In this document: positions 44,039-51,675 of the stretch, piece by piece | Layout of the letters: each line of letters starts with the position of its first letter | How positions within the stretch are numbered: the first letter of the stretch is position 1 | Assembly: GCA_021204175.1 (NCBI GenBank) | Contig: JAJPZT010000005.1 | Coordinates: forward strand, 18,342 to 70,016 | Reading direction: 5' to 3' | From: Clostridiales bacterium | GTDB taxonomy: Bacteria > Bacillota > Clostridia > Lachnospirales > CAG-274 | DNA: 51,675 nucleotides | Notes under the pieces: generated by a model | What the model saw: only the letters and a program-made list of their open reading frames with translations | Databases searched by the model: none | What the model was told of the DNA's origin: nothing | Translations under genes and position numbers: made by a program

Positions 44039-44635
44039 TCACACCGGTTCATACCTATCGGCACGATACCGGAACGAAGACACTGCCATACCGCACTCTC
44101 TTGCCGCATTCGCACATGTGCTTTCGCCGGACTTCCACTGCTTATACCAGTAATCAAAATTATCGGGAAGCGGAGCGGGGATTCTGCCGCACCATACACC
44201 CCTGGCTTTTGCAGCGGCGATTCCTTCTGCCTGACGCTGACGGATGTTTGTCCTCTCGTTTTCCGCAACAAAAGACAGCACCTGCAAGACAATGTCCGAT
44301 ACGAATGTACCCACAAGGTCTTTGCCGCGCCGAGTATCAAGCAGCGGCATATCAATCACACAGATGTCGATGCCCTTCTCCTTTGTGAGAATACGCCACT
44401 GTTCCTGAATTTCCTCATAATTGCGTCCTAACCGGTCGATACTCTTTATGTAGAGCAAGTCGCCCGGCTTTATTTTTTTCAGCATACGCTGATACATCGG
44501 ACGGTCAAAGTCTTTTCCGCTCTGCTTGTCCAACAGGATATTTTTCTCCGGCACCTGCTGTTCACGCATAGCAATCATCTGCCTGTCCTCATTCTGTTCC
44601 TTCGTGCTGACACGCACATAGCCGTAAATTTCCAT
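44039..44635 (-). CDS. Small serine recombinase (Pin/resolvase type), intact
   Basis: A 198-aa invertase/resolvase with a complete active site: GYVRVSTKEQNEDRQ with Ser nucleophile, SIDRLGRN with both arginines. The terminal HTH reads NAARECGMAVSSFRYRADR. It could invert or resolve DNA at sites near the element's right end; the dyad repeats just downstream are the nearest candidate sites. A CTGACAG/CTGTCAG hairpin lies in its leader (44672-44700). Closest relative in the window is the catalytically dead copy at 37346-37936. Confidence 0.9.
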   Translation of the reverse strand: MEIYGYVRVSTKEQNEDRQMIAMREQQVPEKNILLDKQSGKDFDRPMYQRMLKKIKPGDLLYIKSIDRLGRNYEEIQEQWRILTKEKGIDICVIDMPLLDTRRGKDLVGTFVSDIVLQVLSFVAENERTNIRQRQAEGIAAAKARGVWCGRIPAPLPDNFDYWYKQWKSGESTCANAARECGMAVSSFRYRADRYEPV

Positions 44636-44931
44636 TTCATTACCTCATTTCACAATAGTCGCTCGTGTCTGCTGACAGGCTGCGCTCCAACCGCTGTCAG
44701 AGTGGGGAAACAACAGCCAGCAAGAATCTCTTTATACAACAAAAAAGAGCGCCAGAATAATTATATCTGACACTCAACTGCAGTTTATGATTTTGCCTCT
44801 GCTTCCTTGCGAGGCTTGTTTTTTTGTGTAGAGACGGTGAGCCGTATCTACATATTTGTATTAAGGAAGAAATTCATTAGCCTGTGAGTATGAATCCCTC
44901 CGAATTTTCAATATAATTGACACAAGACTGC

Positions 44932-45065
44932 TGAACACCCCTGTGAATCTGATGCATACCCTATATGCACACCCTCCTGCATACCCCAATAAAAAAAGCG
45001 CGCACTCTTTGAAAATGCACACCCTACTTTATATTTGAACACCCCTCTGACCTCGGCGCATACCC
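44932..45065. repeat. Seven TGCAYACCC repeats at the right end of the element
   Basis: T-G-[CA]-A-[TC]-ACCC boxes start at 44932, 44953, 44966, 44978, 45016, 45036 and 45057 (last with C for T), mostly 12-13 or 20-21 bases apart. An inverted copy lies at 12195-12203 by the left end, so in a circular form all would flank attP. No gene is present between 44636 and 45085. Confidence 0.75.
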
Positions 45066-45085
45066 TTTTGGCACATTCAGAGAGC

Positions 45086-45592
45086 TTAATTAAATTGTAT
45101 CCAATGGCGTTCTTCGACATCGGGAATAGTTATTGCGGAAAGAGCCTTACAGCGGAAAAACGTATTTTTTTCGATGACAGTAACACCGTCGGGAATGTTG
45201 ACACTGACAAGCTTCTCACAGCTGCCGAAAGCATATTCGCCTATTCTTGTTACGGTTTCCGGAACAGTCAGTTCTGTTATTTGAAAATAATAAAAAGCAT
45301 AGTTTCCTATACTGGTTATTTCACCGCTGAAAACCACTGATTTTATATCGGTGCTGTAGGATTCCCACGGGATAGTTCTGCTGTTATAATCATACATATC
45401 GCCGCTTCCCGTAATTGTCAAAACATATTTATCGTTGAGCTCCCAGGTTATGCTGTCGCCGCAGCTGCCGCTGTCGATAATTTCAGCCCCTTTTGCTTCG
45501 ATAATGAAAGCCGTAAAAATAAACAAAGCCGCCAAAAGCATTTTCAGGGTTAAGCTGAAGCCCGTCTTTGTTAAGGTTCGGGTATAAATCAT
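45086..45592 (-). pseudogene. BspA-like LRR_5 surface protein, 5' half
   Basis: Starts behind AAGGAGG with a signal peptide (LKMLLAALFIFTAFIIEAKG), then a WELNDKYVLTITGSGDM domain typical of BspA-like proteins and LRR_5 repeats (ITSIGNYAF, VTRIGEYAFGSC). After ITIPD at 45119 the frame runs into element sequence for 11 foreign codons and stops at 45086. The truncated product could still be secreted. Its missing C-terminal half is at 11536-12018. Confidence 0.88.
45095..45145. other. Right attachment site (attR), core TC at 45120-45121
   Basis: The element arm TTGTATCCAATGGCGTTC... (45095-45119) meets LRR_5 coding sequence at the TC core. The arm mirrors the left one. Recombination with the core at 12017-12018 would excise 33,103 bases. 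Confidence 0.85.
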
Positions 45593-45836
45593 AATTTTTT
45601 CCTCCTTAAAAAAAATAAAAATAATATAGGCTTAAGGCTTTTCAGCTTAAAAATCGCTGAAAATATAAGCCATTTATAATTGTAAGCTTTTTATATGTAC
45701 TTTTCAATAATTCACAATCGGTTCACAAATTTTCTTGAGGTTTGTAAACTATCAAAATATTGCAAACTTCTTCATTTTATAATATAATGAAATTGAAATA
45801 AGTATGAATAAATTAAAGAAAGGGAAAAATAAGACA

Positions 45837-47292
45837 ATGGATTAGATAATTGAACAAATATTAAAGATACTGGAAGAAAATGAAATTTCAATGTATTCAC
45901 TTGCTAAGGTTACAAACATAAACAAAAGCTCTCTTCATATGGTTCTGCACTTTAAGAGAAAAATGCAGCCAAGGCATTTTTATGCCATAATTGAAAATCT
46001 TCCCCTGTCTCTTGCCCAGAAAAGGGATTTGACGGAAAGGTTTCAGAAAATAACTATGGGCGACAACAAGTATAACGCCGACAAATATATTTTGGATATG
46101 TTGAAGGAGCTTTCGGATTATACCTTTTTCAGCGCTTCGCCGCAGTTTTTTACCCCCACCCCGAGTAGTTGAAAGCCCAAAGACTGCGGGTATGATTTTC
46201 AAGGGACCTAAAATACAGTCTATTATAAGCCGCCTTTTGATTGAAGAAATGACTAAGCCCGACTGTAAAGCCTTTGTTTATATCCCGGGAACAAGCCAAG
46301 CCTTCAGCTCACACATTGACAGTGTAATTCAGCAGTATAAGACGGAAATCAAAATCAGCTTTATAATAGATTTTTTAAATAATACGGACGGCGAGGACAG
46401 AATTTACAACCTTAAGGTAATGAAAAACATTCTTCCGCTTGTGCTTTCAACCACCAATAACTACAGCTTTTACTACACCTATGTTAAATCTATTATAGAC
46501 AAAAGCTATATTACGCCTTATCCCTATTTTATTGCACTTTCCGAAAAGGTTATATGCATAAGCGCCGATTTTGATGAGGCTATTATATTTGACGATATAA
46601 ATGCAGCGAAAAATATTAATATTATGTGTCAGGGAAGAATTGAACAGTGTAAGTCCTTAATAAACATTGAGTCTGATGTTCACAATATAGTGCTCTCTCT
46701 TGTGGGTGGCAGAGAAGAGGTAACAACCCACTACTGCATAGAATATGAGCCCTGTCTTTCTATGCACTTTACAAAGGAATTAATAGACGCTGTTATTCCG
46801 AAGGATTTGCCTATGCGCAAAGAGCTTCTCAAGCTTTTGTTTGTAAGATATGAGCAGCTTAAGAAAATTAAAAAGAGTATTCAGATTTTTAATAAGGAAA
46901 GTATTTTTAAGTTTGCCGAAACGGGGGTTGTAATGGAATTTCCCGAAGGCTATTCAAGACCCTGCACGAAAGAGGAAAGACTTTTTATATTAAAGGGGCT
47001 GCTCTCTATGACTTTATCGGATAATCATATTATAAGAGCTATGAACCCGGTTAATCTTCATATTTCCGACTGCGTTTCACTTATAATTCAGGATGACGCA
47101 AGCATACAGTTTACAATGTGGAATAACAGAAAAACGCCCCTTAAATATTTAGCCTTGACCGAACAGAGTATTTGTAAATATTATCTCGACTTTATGCGAG
47201 ACTTACTGGAGACAAACTATCTTTTTTCAAAGGAAGCCACAGTTTCCTTTATAAATGATGCAATAAAACAGCTTGATAATAAACAGGCTTAA
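45837..47292 (+). pseudogene. Regulator-like gene broken by a nonsense codon and a frameshift
   Basis: An ATG at 45837 behind AAAGGG is followed by TAG at codon 3; the frame then continues (IIEQILKILEENEISMYSLA) through a helix-turn-helix-like segment to 46172. A +1 change at the T6 run near 46145 joins it to the 366-aa frame starting at 46192 by way of LPPPRVVESPK. The large part has no family I recognise. Either two point losses made a pseudogene, or the 366-aa part is still translated from 46192. It neighbours the LRR_5 start. Confidence 0.65.
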
Positions 47293-47477
47293 AATTTTTA
47301 AACTTTATAATGGTTTAACCGCCGTCATATACGAAGCGGAAATGACCGTAAAAGTATGCTCGCTTTGCTTTTTTGGGGGCTAAATACACAATCTAATGTT
47401 CTTTTTAAAGCTTTTTGCCAAACTCCTGCAGTGAAGTTAGTGTCAGTGTTTTTGTTATATATTTGCTACACAGAAAA

Positions 47478-47526
47478 AAGAGGATTTCCGCTCATTACTT
47501 TGAGTAAAAATCCTCTTTATTTGTTT
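47478..47526. terminator. Terminator in the gap before kduI
   Basis: AAAGAGGATTT/AAATCCTCTTT stem with flanking A and T runs, usable by both converging transcripts. The rest of 47293-47716 shows no gene. Confidence 0.8.
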
Positions 47527-47716
47527 AGATTATTTTTTACAGCCGCTTTTCCTTTGTTTAAAGGCTGATCTTGAGGCAATGCTGTCAACTTAAGAAAAAG
47601 CTGATTTAATGATGAGCCTTATCGTTAAAAAATAGGCAGCGAGAGGAAAGCTTTCAAAACCAACTAAGACTCTCCCTCAAGGATAAATGTTACTCAATAG
47701 CGCCGCTGAGCATTGA

Positions 47717-48586
47717 TTACTTAAGGTCTACTGCGTTAAGGAAGTCCTGATCGTCATAGTCCTTATTTTCACCGACCATACCCCAAATAAAGGTATAAGC
47801 CTTTGTGCCTACGCCTGAGTGGATTGACCAGCTGGGTGAAATAACTGCGCTTTCGTTCTTCATAACTATGTGTCTTGTTTCGTCGGGCTTGCCCATCATA
47901 TGGAAAACAACATTGTTTTCGTCCATATCGAAGTAGAGATAAACCTCCATTCTTCTTTCGTGTGTATGACAGGGCATAGTGTTCCAGTTAGAACCGGGAG
48001 CAAGCTTTGTAAGACCCATTGCAAGCTGGCAGCTGCCGTATTCTACGCCGTCACGCTGAGAAAGTCTAGCGAAAACCTCGTCGTGAATGTACTGGTTGAT
48101 CTGTCTCTTGTTGCAGTCCTCAAGTGTGCCTAAGGGCTTGTGGTTTGCATCGTCATAAGAAATCAAAACTGTGGGATATGTCTTGTGAGCTGTACCTGAG
48201 TTTACATAAAACTTAGGAGGATTAGCTGCGTCCTTTGCCTTAAATTCGATTTCCTTAACGCCCATTCCAACGTAAATAGCGTCATAATTATTTACGGGAT
48301 ATTCTTTTCCGTCAACAACTACAAAGCCGTCGCCGCCTATGTTGATTGCGCCCAGCTCTCTTCTCTGAAGGAAATATTCAGCTGCAAGCTCCTTGCTGCC
48401 TTCAAGCTTAAGACCCTCTGTGGTAGGCGTTACGCCGCCGAAAATTATTCTGTCGTTATGGCTGTAAACAAGCTTAATTTCACCGGGAACGAAAACATTC
48501 TCTACTAAGAAATGGTCTCTGATCTGCTGTGTGGTATAGTGCTTAACATCATCAAAATGATTTGAATATCTTGTTTCAAGCTTCAT
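47717..48586 (-). CDS. kduI: 5-keto-4-deoxyuronate isomerase
   Basis: Converts 5-keto-4-deoxyuronate from pectin or glycosaminoglycan breakdown to 2,5-diketo-3-deoxygluconate. A 289-aa cupin protein with the zinc ligands in MPCHTHERRMEVYLYFD (two His and a Glu) and a His in SWSIHSGVG. AGGAGG lies before the ATG at 48586, whose product starts MKLETRYSNHFDDVKHY; the longer frame to 48733 lies in the terminator and the upstream gene. Follows kdgK in the same direction, separated by an intrinsic terminator. Confidence 0.95.
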   Translation of the reverse strand: MKLETRYSNHFDDVKHYTTQQIRDHFLVENVFVPGEIKLVYSHNDRIIFGGVTPTTEGLKLEGSKELAAEYFLQRRELGAINIGGDGFVVVDGKEYPVNNYDAIYVGMGVKEIEFKAKDAANPPKFYVNSGTAHKTYPTVLISYDDANHKPLGTLEDCNKRQINQYIHDEVFARLSQRDGVEYGSCQLAMGLTKLAPGSNWNTMPCHTHERRMEVYLYFDMDENNVVFHMMGKPDETRHIVMKNESAVISPSWSIHSGVGTKAYTFIWGMVGENKDYDDQDFLNAVDLK

Positions 48587-48613
48587 ATTAATTAAACCTC
48601 CTGTATTAGTTAG

Positions 48614-48639
48614 AAAAAAAGGGGCGTTCGGAACGCCCC
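48614..48639 (-). terminator. Terminator between kdgK and kduI
   Basis: GGGGCGTTC/GAACGCCCC perfect stem followed by seven T on the minus strand. It should cut transcription of kduI unless read through. Confidence 0.85.
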
Positions 48640-48668
48640 CTGTTAAAGCTAAAGTAGTAAAAGTGTGA

Positions 48669-49700
48669 TTATCTTTGAACACGTCCGGAGCCGTCGCCGC
48701 CTGCAAGAGTTTCAACATCTTCTCTTGTAACAAGGTTGAAGTCGCCGGGGATTGTGTGCTTAAGAGCAGAAGCAGCTACTGCAAATTCAAGAGCGTCCTT
48801 CATATTCTTGCCGTCTACAAGACCGCAGATAAGACCGCCTGCGAAGGAGTCGCCGCCGCCGACTCTGTCAACGATGGGGTTGATTGTGTACTTACGGCTG
48901 TGATAGAATTCTCTTGTCTTACCGTCCATAATACAAGCTGACCAGCCGTTGTTTGAAGCTGAATAGCTTTCACGAAGTGAAGAAATTATGTACTTGAAGC
49001 CGAACTTGTCAGCCATCTGATTGAAGATGTCAACATAGCCCTGAAGCTCAAGGTTGCCGCTTGTAACGTCTGTTTCGCCGGGCTTGAAGCCGAGAACCTT
49101 TTCAGCGTCCTCTTCGTTTCCGATACAAACATCAACATACTGCATAAGGTTTGTCATAACCTTCTGAGCCTTTTCGGATGACCATAATTTCTTACGGAAG
49201 TTAAGGTCGCAGCTTACTGTAACGCCGTGAGCCTTAGCAGCCTTTAAAGCAGCCTCTGTAACTTCAGCAGCAAGGTCTGAAACAGCGGGAGTAATACCTG
49301 TGAAATGGAACCAGTCAGCACCCTCGAAAATAGCGTCGAAATCGAAAGCTGATGCGGGAGCGGTAGCGATAGAAGAGTTAGCTCTGTCATAAACTACGTT
49401 TGAAGCTCTCATAGAAGCACCTGTTTCAAGGTAGTAGATACCGAGTCTGTCGCCGCATTTAGCAACATGCTTTGTGGAAACGCCGTATTTGTTAAGAGCA
49501 GCAACCGCACAAGCACCGATGGGGTTATCGGGAACAGCTGTTACGAATTCAGCGTCATGACCATAGTTAGAAAGTGAAACAGCTACATTGGCTTCGCCGC
49601 CGCCGTAGTTAATATCAAATTCTGTAGCCTGTATAAACTTTTCGTTGCCGGGTGTTGAAAGTCTGAGCATAATTTCGCCCATAGTTACAATTTTAGCCAT
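48669..49700 (-). CDS. kdgK: 2-keto-3-deoxygluconate kinase (PfkB family)
   Basis: Phosphorylates 2-keto-3-deoxygluconate, the step after KduI and KduD. A 343-aa ribokinase-fold protein. The N-terminal substrate motif INYGGGEANVAVSLSNYG and the C-terminal ATP/anion-hole motif VGGGDSFAGG are present; the first G differs from the usual GAGD but the catalytic Asp is kept. AGGAGG precedes the ATG. No kduD or KDPG aldolase gene is in the window. The sugar specificity is supported mainly by the adjacent kduI. Confidence 0.88.
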   Translation of the reverse strand: MAKIVTMGEIMLRLSTPGNEKFIQATEFDINYGGGEANVAVSLSNYGHDAEFVTAVPDNPIGACAVAALNKYGVSTKHVAKCGDRLGIYYLETGASMRASNVVYDRANSSIATAPASAFDFDAIFEGADWFHFTGITPAVSDLAAEVTEAALKAAKAHGVTVSCDLNFRKKLWSSEKAQKVMTNLMQYVDVCIGNEEDAEKVLGFKPGETDVTSGNLELQGYVDIFNQMADKFGFKYIISSLRESYSASNNGWSACIMDGKTREFYHSRKYTINPIVDRVGGGDSFAGGLICGLVDGKNMKDALEFAVAASALKHTIPGDFNLVTREDVETLAGGDGSGRVQR

Positions 49701-49776
49701 TAAAAATTCCTCCTGAAAGTCAGTTTATTTAGAGAGTTATCCAAAACACATACGGAATAACCCCTTGTCTTTAGTA

Positions 49777-49805
49777 ATTATAACACATAATCAACAGCAT
49801 TTCAA
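49777..49805 (-). promoter_or_regulatory. kdgK promoter
   Basis: TTGAAA (49805-49800), 17 bases, TATAAT (49782-49777) on the minus strand, about 75 bases from the start codon. Confidence 0.75.
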
Positions 49806-49879
49806 CTACTAATTTAGGAAATTTTAGTAAAAGTTAAACTCAGTTAAATATTACAACAATATCATAAGCGTCGCAGACT

Positions 49880-50013
49880 TAAATCCGCAGGGCGAGCTTT
49901 GCCCGCCCGAGGACAGAAACTTTTCTGTGAAATTGATGCATAGCATCAATTTTGCGGAAAACTTGATGGTTTCTACCTTAGCAAACTCGAAAAAATGCAA
50001 GCATTTTTTCGAA
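49880..50013. other. Run of small hairpins in the gap between kdgK and the secreted protein gene
   Basis: The 317-base gap contains GGGCGAGCTTTGCCC, AAATTGATGCATAGCATCAATTT and TCGAAAAAATGCAAGCATTTTTTCGA. The last is probably the terminator of the gene at 50018. No coding frame is credible. Confidence 0.6.
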
Positions 50014-50017
50014 TATT

Positions 50018-51112
50018 TTAATAATAATATATCATCTTTCCGTCATAGGCTCTGACAACAACAAGTCTCAGCTCAGTGTCACGGTCAGCAGTTGTTCCGT
50101 CGGGAGCATCGGCATAGTCCTTGTTATAAACAATATATGCGTCCAAAGCTTCATTATAATCTACAGACAAATCATAGCCTATGCTTTCCAAATTATATCT
50201 CCCAAGCAAAATCTTTTTGCAATAGTCCTTTGCTTCATCATCAGAAACAGAATAACCCAAAGTCAAATCCATGTCCGTATAGGTCTGAAGAACCGAATAT
50301 GCATAATAAAAATCTTTGGACGAATCGTAATAAAAATTCTCTTCATCTAAGGAAGCGTCATCGGGAAAACGGCTGTCGTTAAGCTTAAGGTGGCGTCCGT
50401 CCGGGAGAAGCTCGTCAAGAAGCCTTTCCTCTTCCTTAAAATCATATGACTTTATATTGAAGGAACCGTTGTCAAAATTCATCATTTTTGACTCCTTTTG
50501 GGCTAAAAAATAAGCATAATTTACGGGAACGTATATTTCATCTTCTATATAAAATCCCGTCTGCCCGAAAGAAAGACTCAGTTCTTCATATTCTTCGCTG
50601 TTCTCGTCAATCAAGGTTATAGGAAATTCTTCGTATTCCTCTATGTCGGAGATACAGGCGTCAATCATCATTCTGTAGGTGTGTCCGTCAAGGTTAATTT
50701 TTCCCCAGCTGTAAAGAGCATAGCTTCGGTTGTCGACATTCTTGTTATTAAATGTTATAAGCTTATTAACAGGCAAATATGTATATTCTCCGCCGAAGGC
50801 TTCAATCAAATCCTTAAATGAAACTAAATTTTCAATGCCTACAAAATTAAATTCATAGCCCCTTAAAATTTCCCCTGTTTCTTCTCCGTCTGAATAAATC
50901 TCATATTCCTTATAAATCGAATTGTTTTTCATTGCGGAAATCTTTTCTTCATTTTTGTATAATGAAAAGGGTGACAACGTTAAGTTATCATAGTCTATTT
51001 TCTGCTCTTCAAACGCATCTGTTCCAACCGTATTTTCGGCTGCATAAATATTCACTCCGCTCAAAAGACACACAACAACAGCTGTATTAATAATTTTCCC
51101 CATCAATTTCAT
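50018..51112 (-). CDS. Secreted protein, possible copper-amine-oxidase-like stalk domain
   Basis: A 364-aa exported protein. Signal peptide (MGKIINTAVVVCLLSGVNIY, cleavage after AAE or nearby). Residues 85-215 (VSFKDLIEAFGGEYTYLPVN, KINLDGHTYRM, FYIEDEIYVPVNYAYFLAQK) resemble the stalk domains found in many Firmicutes surface proteins. The C-terminal part is acidic and ends in ELRLVVVRAYDGKMIYYY. AGGAGG lies before the ATG at 51112; an ATG nine bases later is an alternative. Role unknown. Confidence 0.75.
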   Translation of the reverse strand: MKLMGKIINTAVVVCLLSGVNIYAAENTVGTDAFEEQKIDYDNLTLSPFSLYKNEEKISAMKNNSIYKEYEIYSDGEETGEILRGYEFNFVGIENLVSFKDLIEAFGGEYTYLPVNKLITFNNKNVDNRSYALYSWGKINLDGHTYRMMIDACISDIEEYEEFPITLIDENSEEYEELSLSFGQTGFYIEDEIYVPVNYAYFLAQKESKMMNFDNGSFNIKSYDFKEEERLLDELLPDGRHLKLNDSRFPDDASLDEENFYYDSSKDFYYAYSVLQTYTDMDLTLGYSVSDDEAKDYCKKILLGRYNLESIGYDLSVDYNEALDAYIVYNKDYADAPDGTTADRDTELRLVVVRAYDGKMIYYY

Positions 51113-51152
51113 AAATTAAATCCTCCTTTTAATTGCTTTGCCTAAATTTTTG

Positions 51153-51290
51153 TTGTCTTTCCGATTTTGATATGCTATACTTAATTACAGAACCGGTTGT
51201 CTTTCGACAAAGGTTCTCATAGGGGATACTGGAACCCGAAAGATATCGGGACGGGCTGCAAGCCCGGCTTTTGCGCAAGCAAAAGTTCTG
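51153..51290 (+). promoter_or_regulatory. Promoter and highly structured leader of the small membrane peptide
   Basis: TTGTCT (51153-51158), 17 bases, TATACT (51176-51181). The leader then folds into GAACC..GGTTC (51190-51216) and a GAAC/GTTC-closed set of three hairpins (CCCGA/TCGGG, GGGCT/AGCCC, CTTTTGC/GCAAAAG, 51232-51288). Long structured leaders are usual for type I toxin mRNAs. Confidence 0.6.
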
Positions 51291-51396
51291 AGCGAGCGGT
51301 TATTTCTCACCTGCCTATTACATATGAAAGAGGTGATGCTTATGGTTTAAGCAATTGTCCTTAGTACTATGTTAAAAGGGAGGTGTGATATTATCT

Positions 51397-51492
51397 ATGG
51401 TAACTATCATTTATGATATGTACATAATTGCTGCAATTATAGCAATTATTATACGCATAATAAAGTTATTTTTAAAGATAAAGAAAAAATAA
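51397..51492 (+). CDS. 31-aa membrane peptide, candidate type I toxin
   Basis: A short gene behind AAGGGAGGTG. It encodes a short N-terminus (MVTIIYD), one hydrophobic helix rich in Ile and Ala (YIIAAIIAIII) and a lysine-rich end (KIKKK). This is the layout of Fst/TxpA/BsrG-like toxins that insert in the membrane. An upstream fragment at 51333-51349 (GAGGTGATGCTTATGG) resembles the start of holin-like toxin genes. It is followed by a strong bidirectional terminator and faced by an antisense promoter. I cannot assign it to a named family. Confidence 0.65.
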   Translation: MVTIIYDMYIIAAIIAIIIRIIKLFLKIKKK

Positions 51493-51575
51493 CCGTCGGA
51501 GGCGTCCAAACTTTGACGGTTATTTTAAATAACTGTATAGGTGAGGAATAACTGCCTAAAGCCGTTCCCCTTTGT
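51484..51575 (-). ncRNA. Candidate antisense antitoxin RNA
   Basis: Minus-strand promoter TTGACA (51610-51605), 17 bases, TATTAT (51587-51582). Transcription from about 51575 would run to the shared terminator near 51484, giving about 90 nucleotides complementary to the 3' end of the toxin mRNA, the arrangement of TxpA/RatA and BsrG/SR4 pairs. Confidence 0.55.
51486..51526. terminator. Bidirectional terminator shared by toxin mRNA and antisense RNA
   Basis: A 12-bp perfect stem (AAAATAACCGTC/GACGGTTATTTT) with T runs on both strands. Confidence 0.8.
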
Positions 51576-51675
51576 ATTTAAATAATAACACAACAATAGG
51601 CTTCTGTCAAGCAAAAAACGATTTTAGGTGTGGACACAATGCGCATATTATATTTTTACAAAAAATCAAGAACGG

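Larger units (their letters stand above)
12018..45120. mobile_element. 33.1-kb integrated phage-like element with cargo operon
   Basis: Bounded by attL and attR around a 2-bp core inside an LRR_5 gene. From left: large serine recombinase operon, small DNA-binding proteins, head genes (capsid, protease, portal, large and small terminase), phage accessory proteins, iteron region, primase-helicase, excisionase-like protein, XRE repressor, cargo operon, Pin-type recombinase. No tail, baseplate, holin or endolysin gene is visible. It may be a decayed prophage or a capsid-forming satellite that borrows tails. Its G+C content looks higher than that of both flanks. Confidence 0.88.

Noticed and set aside
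47356..47568. Plus-strand frame of 70 codons before kduI
   Set aside because: Contains the terminator stem, lacks a ribosome site and has no domain.

Overview
The window looks like chromosome of an anaerobic gut-type Bacillota (class Clostridia). The grounds are strong AGGAGG ribosome sites, a T-box leader before thrS, a DUF1292 protein, an SLH-domain surface protein and a uronate catabolic pair. I cannot name the species. A 33.1-kb mobile element, visibly richer in G+C, sits in the middle (about 12018-45120).

Left flank (1-12017): a truncated acidic repeat protein; a class-I amidotransferase-like hydrolase (C26 family); an RpiB/DhuI-like sugar isomerase; T-box-controlled thrS with a DUF1292 gene and tcdA; a heavy-metal P1B ATPase with a free HMA chaperone and a divergent ArsR/SmtB regulator; a YbaK-type deacylase; an SLH protein; a 49-aa protein; and the 3' half of a BspA-like (LRR_5) gene.

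Mobile element (12018-45120): it splits the LRR_5 gene. The 5' half lies at 45592-45120 and the 3' half at 12018-11536. Joining the halves at a shared GA dinucleotide restores one open frame of about 319 aa. The element-side arms form a symmetric 25+2+25 bp attP typical of large serine integrases. Inside, on the minus strand, are a three-gene serine recombinase operon; a head-only phage module (capsid, ClpP-like protease, portal, large and small terminase) with no visible tail or lysis genes; small phage proteins; an iteron-rich putative origin; a P4/D5-type primase-helicase; and an excisionase-like protein. One plus-strand XRE repressor faces duplicated promoter-operators. The large terminase carries a 149-aa mini-intein in its P-loop and a -1 frame break in an A7 run just upstream.

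Cargo (32376-43045): one minus-strand operon encodes a secreted beta-helix protein, a translationally coupled 41-aa peptide, an HPr-kinase-like protein, a PqqD-like protein, a serine-recombinase-fold protein lacking its catalytic residues, an ABC exporter fused to a signal-peptidase-like domain, a membrane-anchored protein, a Myb/HTH protein and a nucleotidyltransferase (NTP_transf_5). The set resembles the tailoring and export half of kinase-type lasso-peptide loci, but no cyclase or other recognisable maturase is present. This is the best candidate here for an undescribed system.

Right flank (45121-51675): the LRR_5 5' half, a twice-broken gene, kdgK and kduI for 4-deoxy-uronate catabolism, a secreted protein with a possible copper-amine-oxidase-like domain, and at the far end a candidate type I toxin-antitoxin locus (a 31-aa membrane peptide with a convergent antisense RNA).
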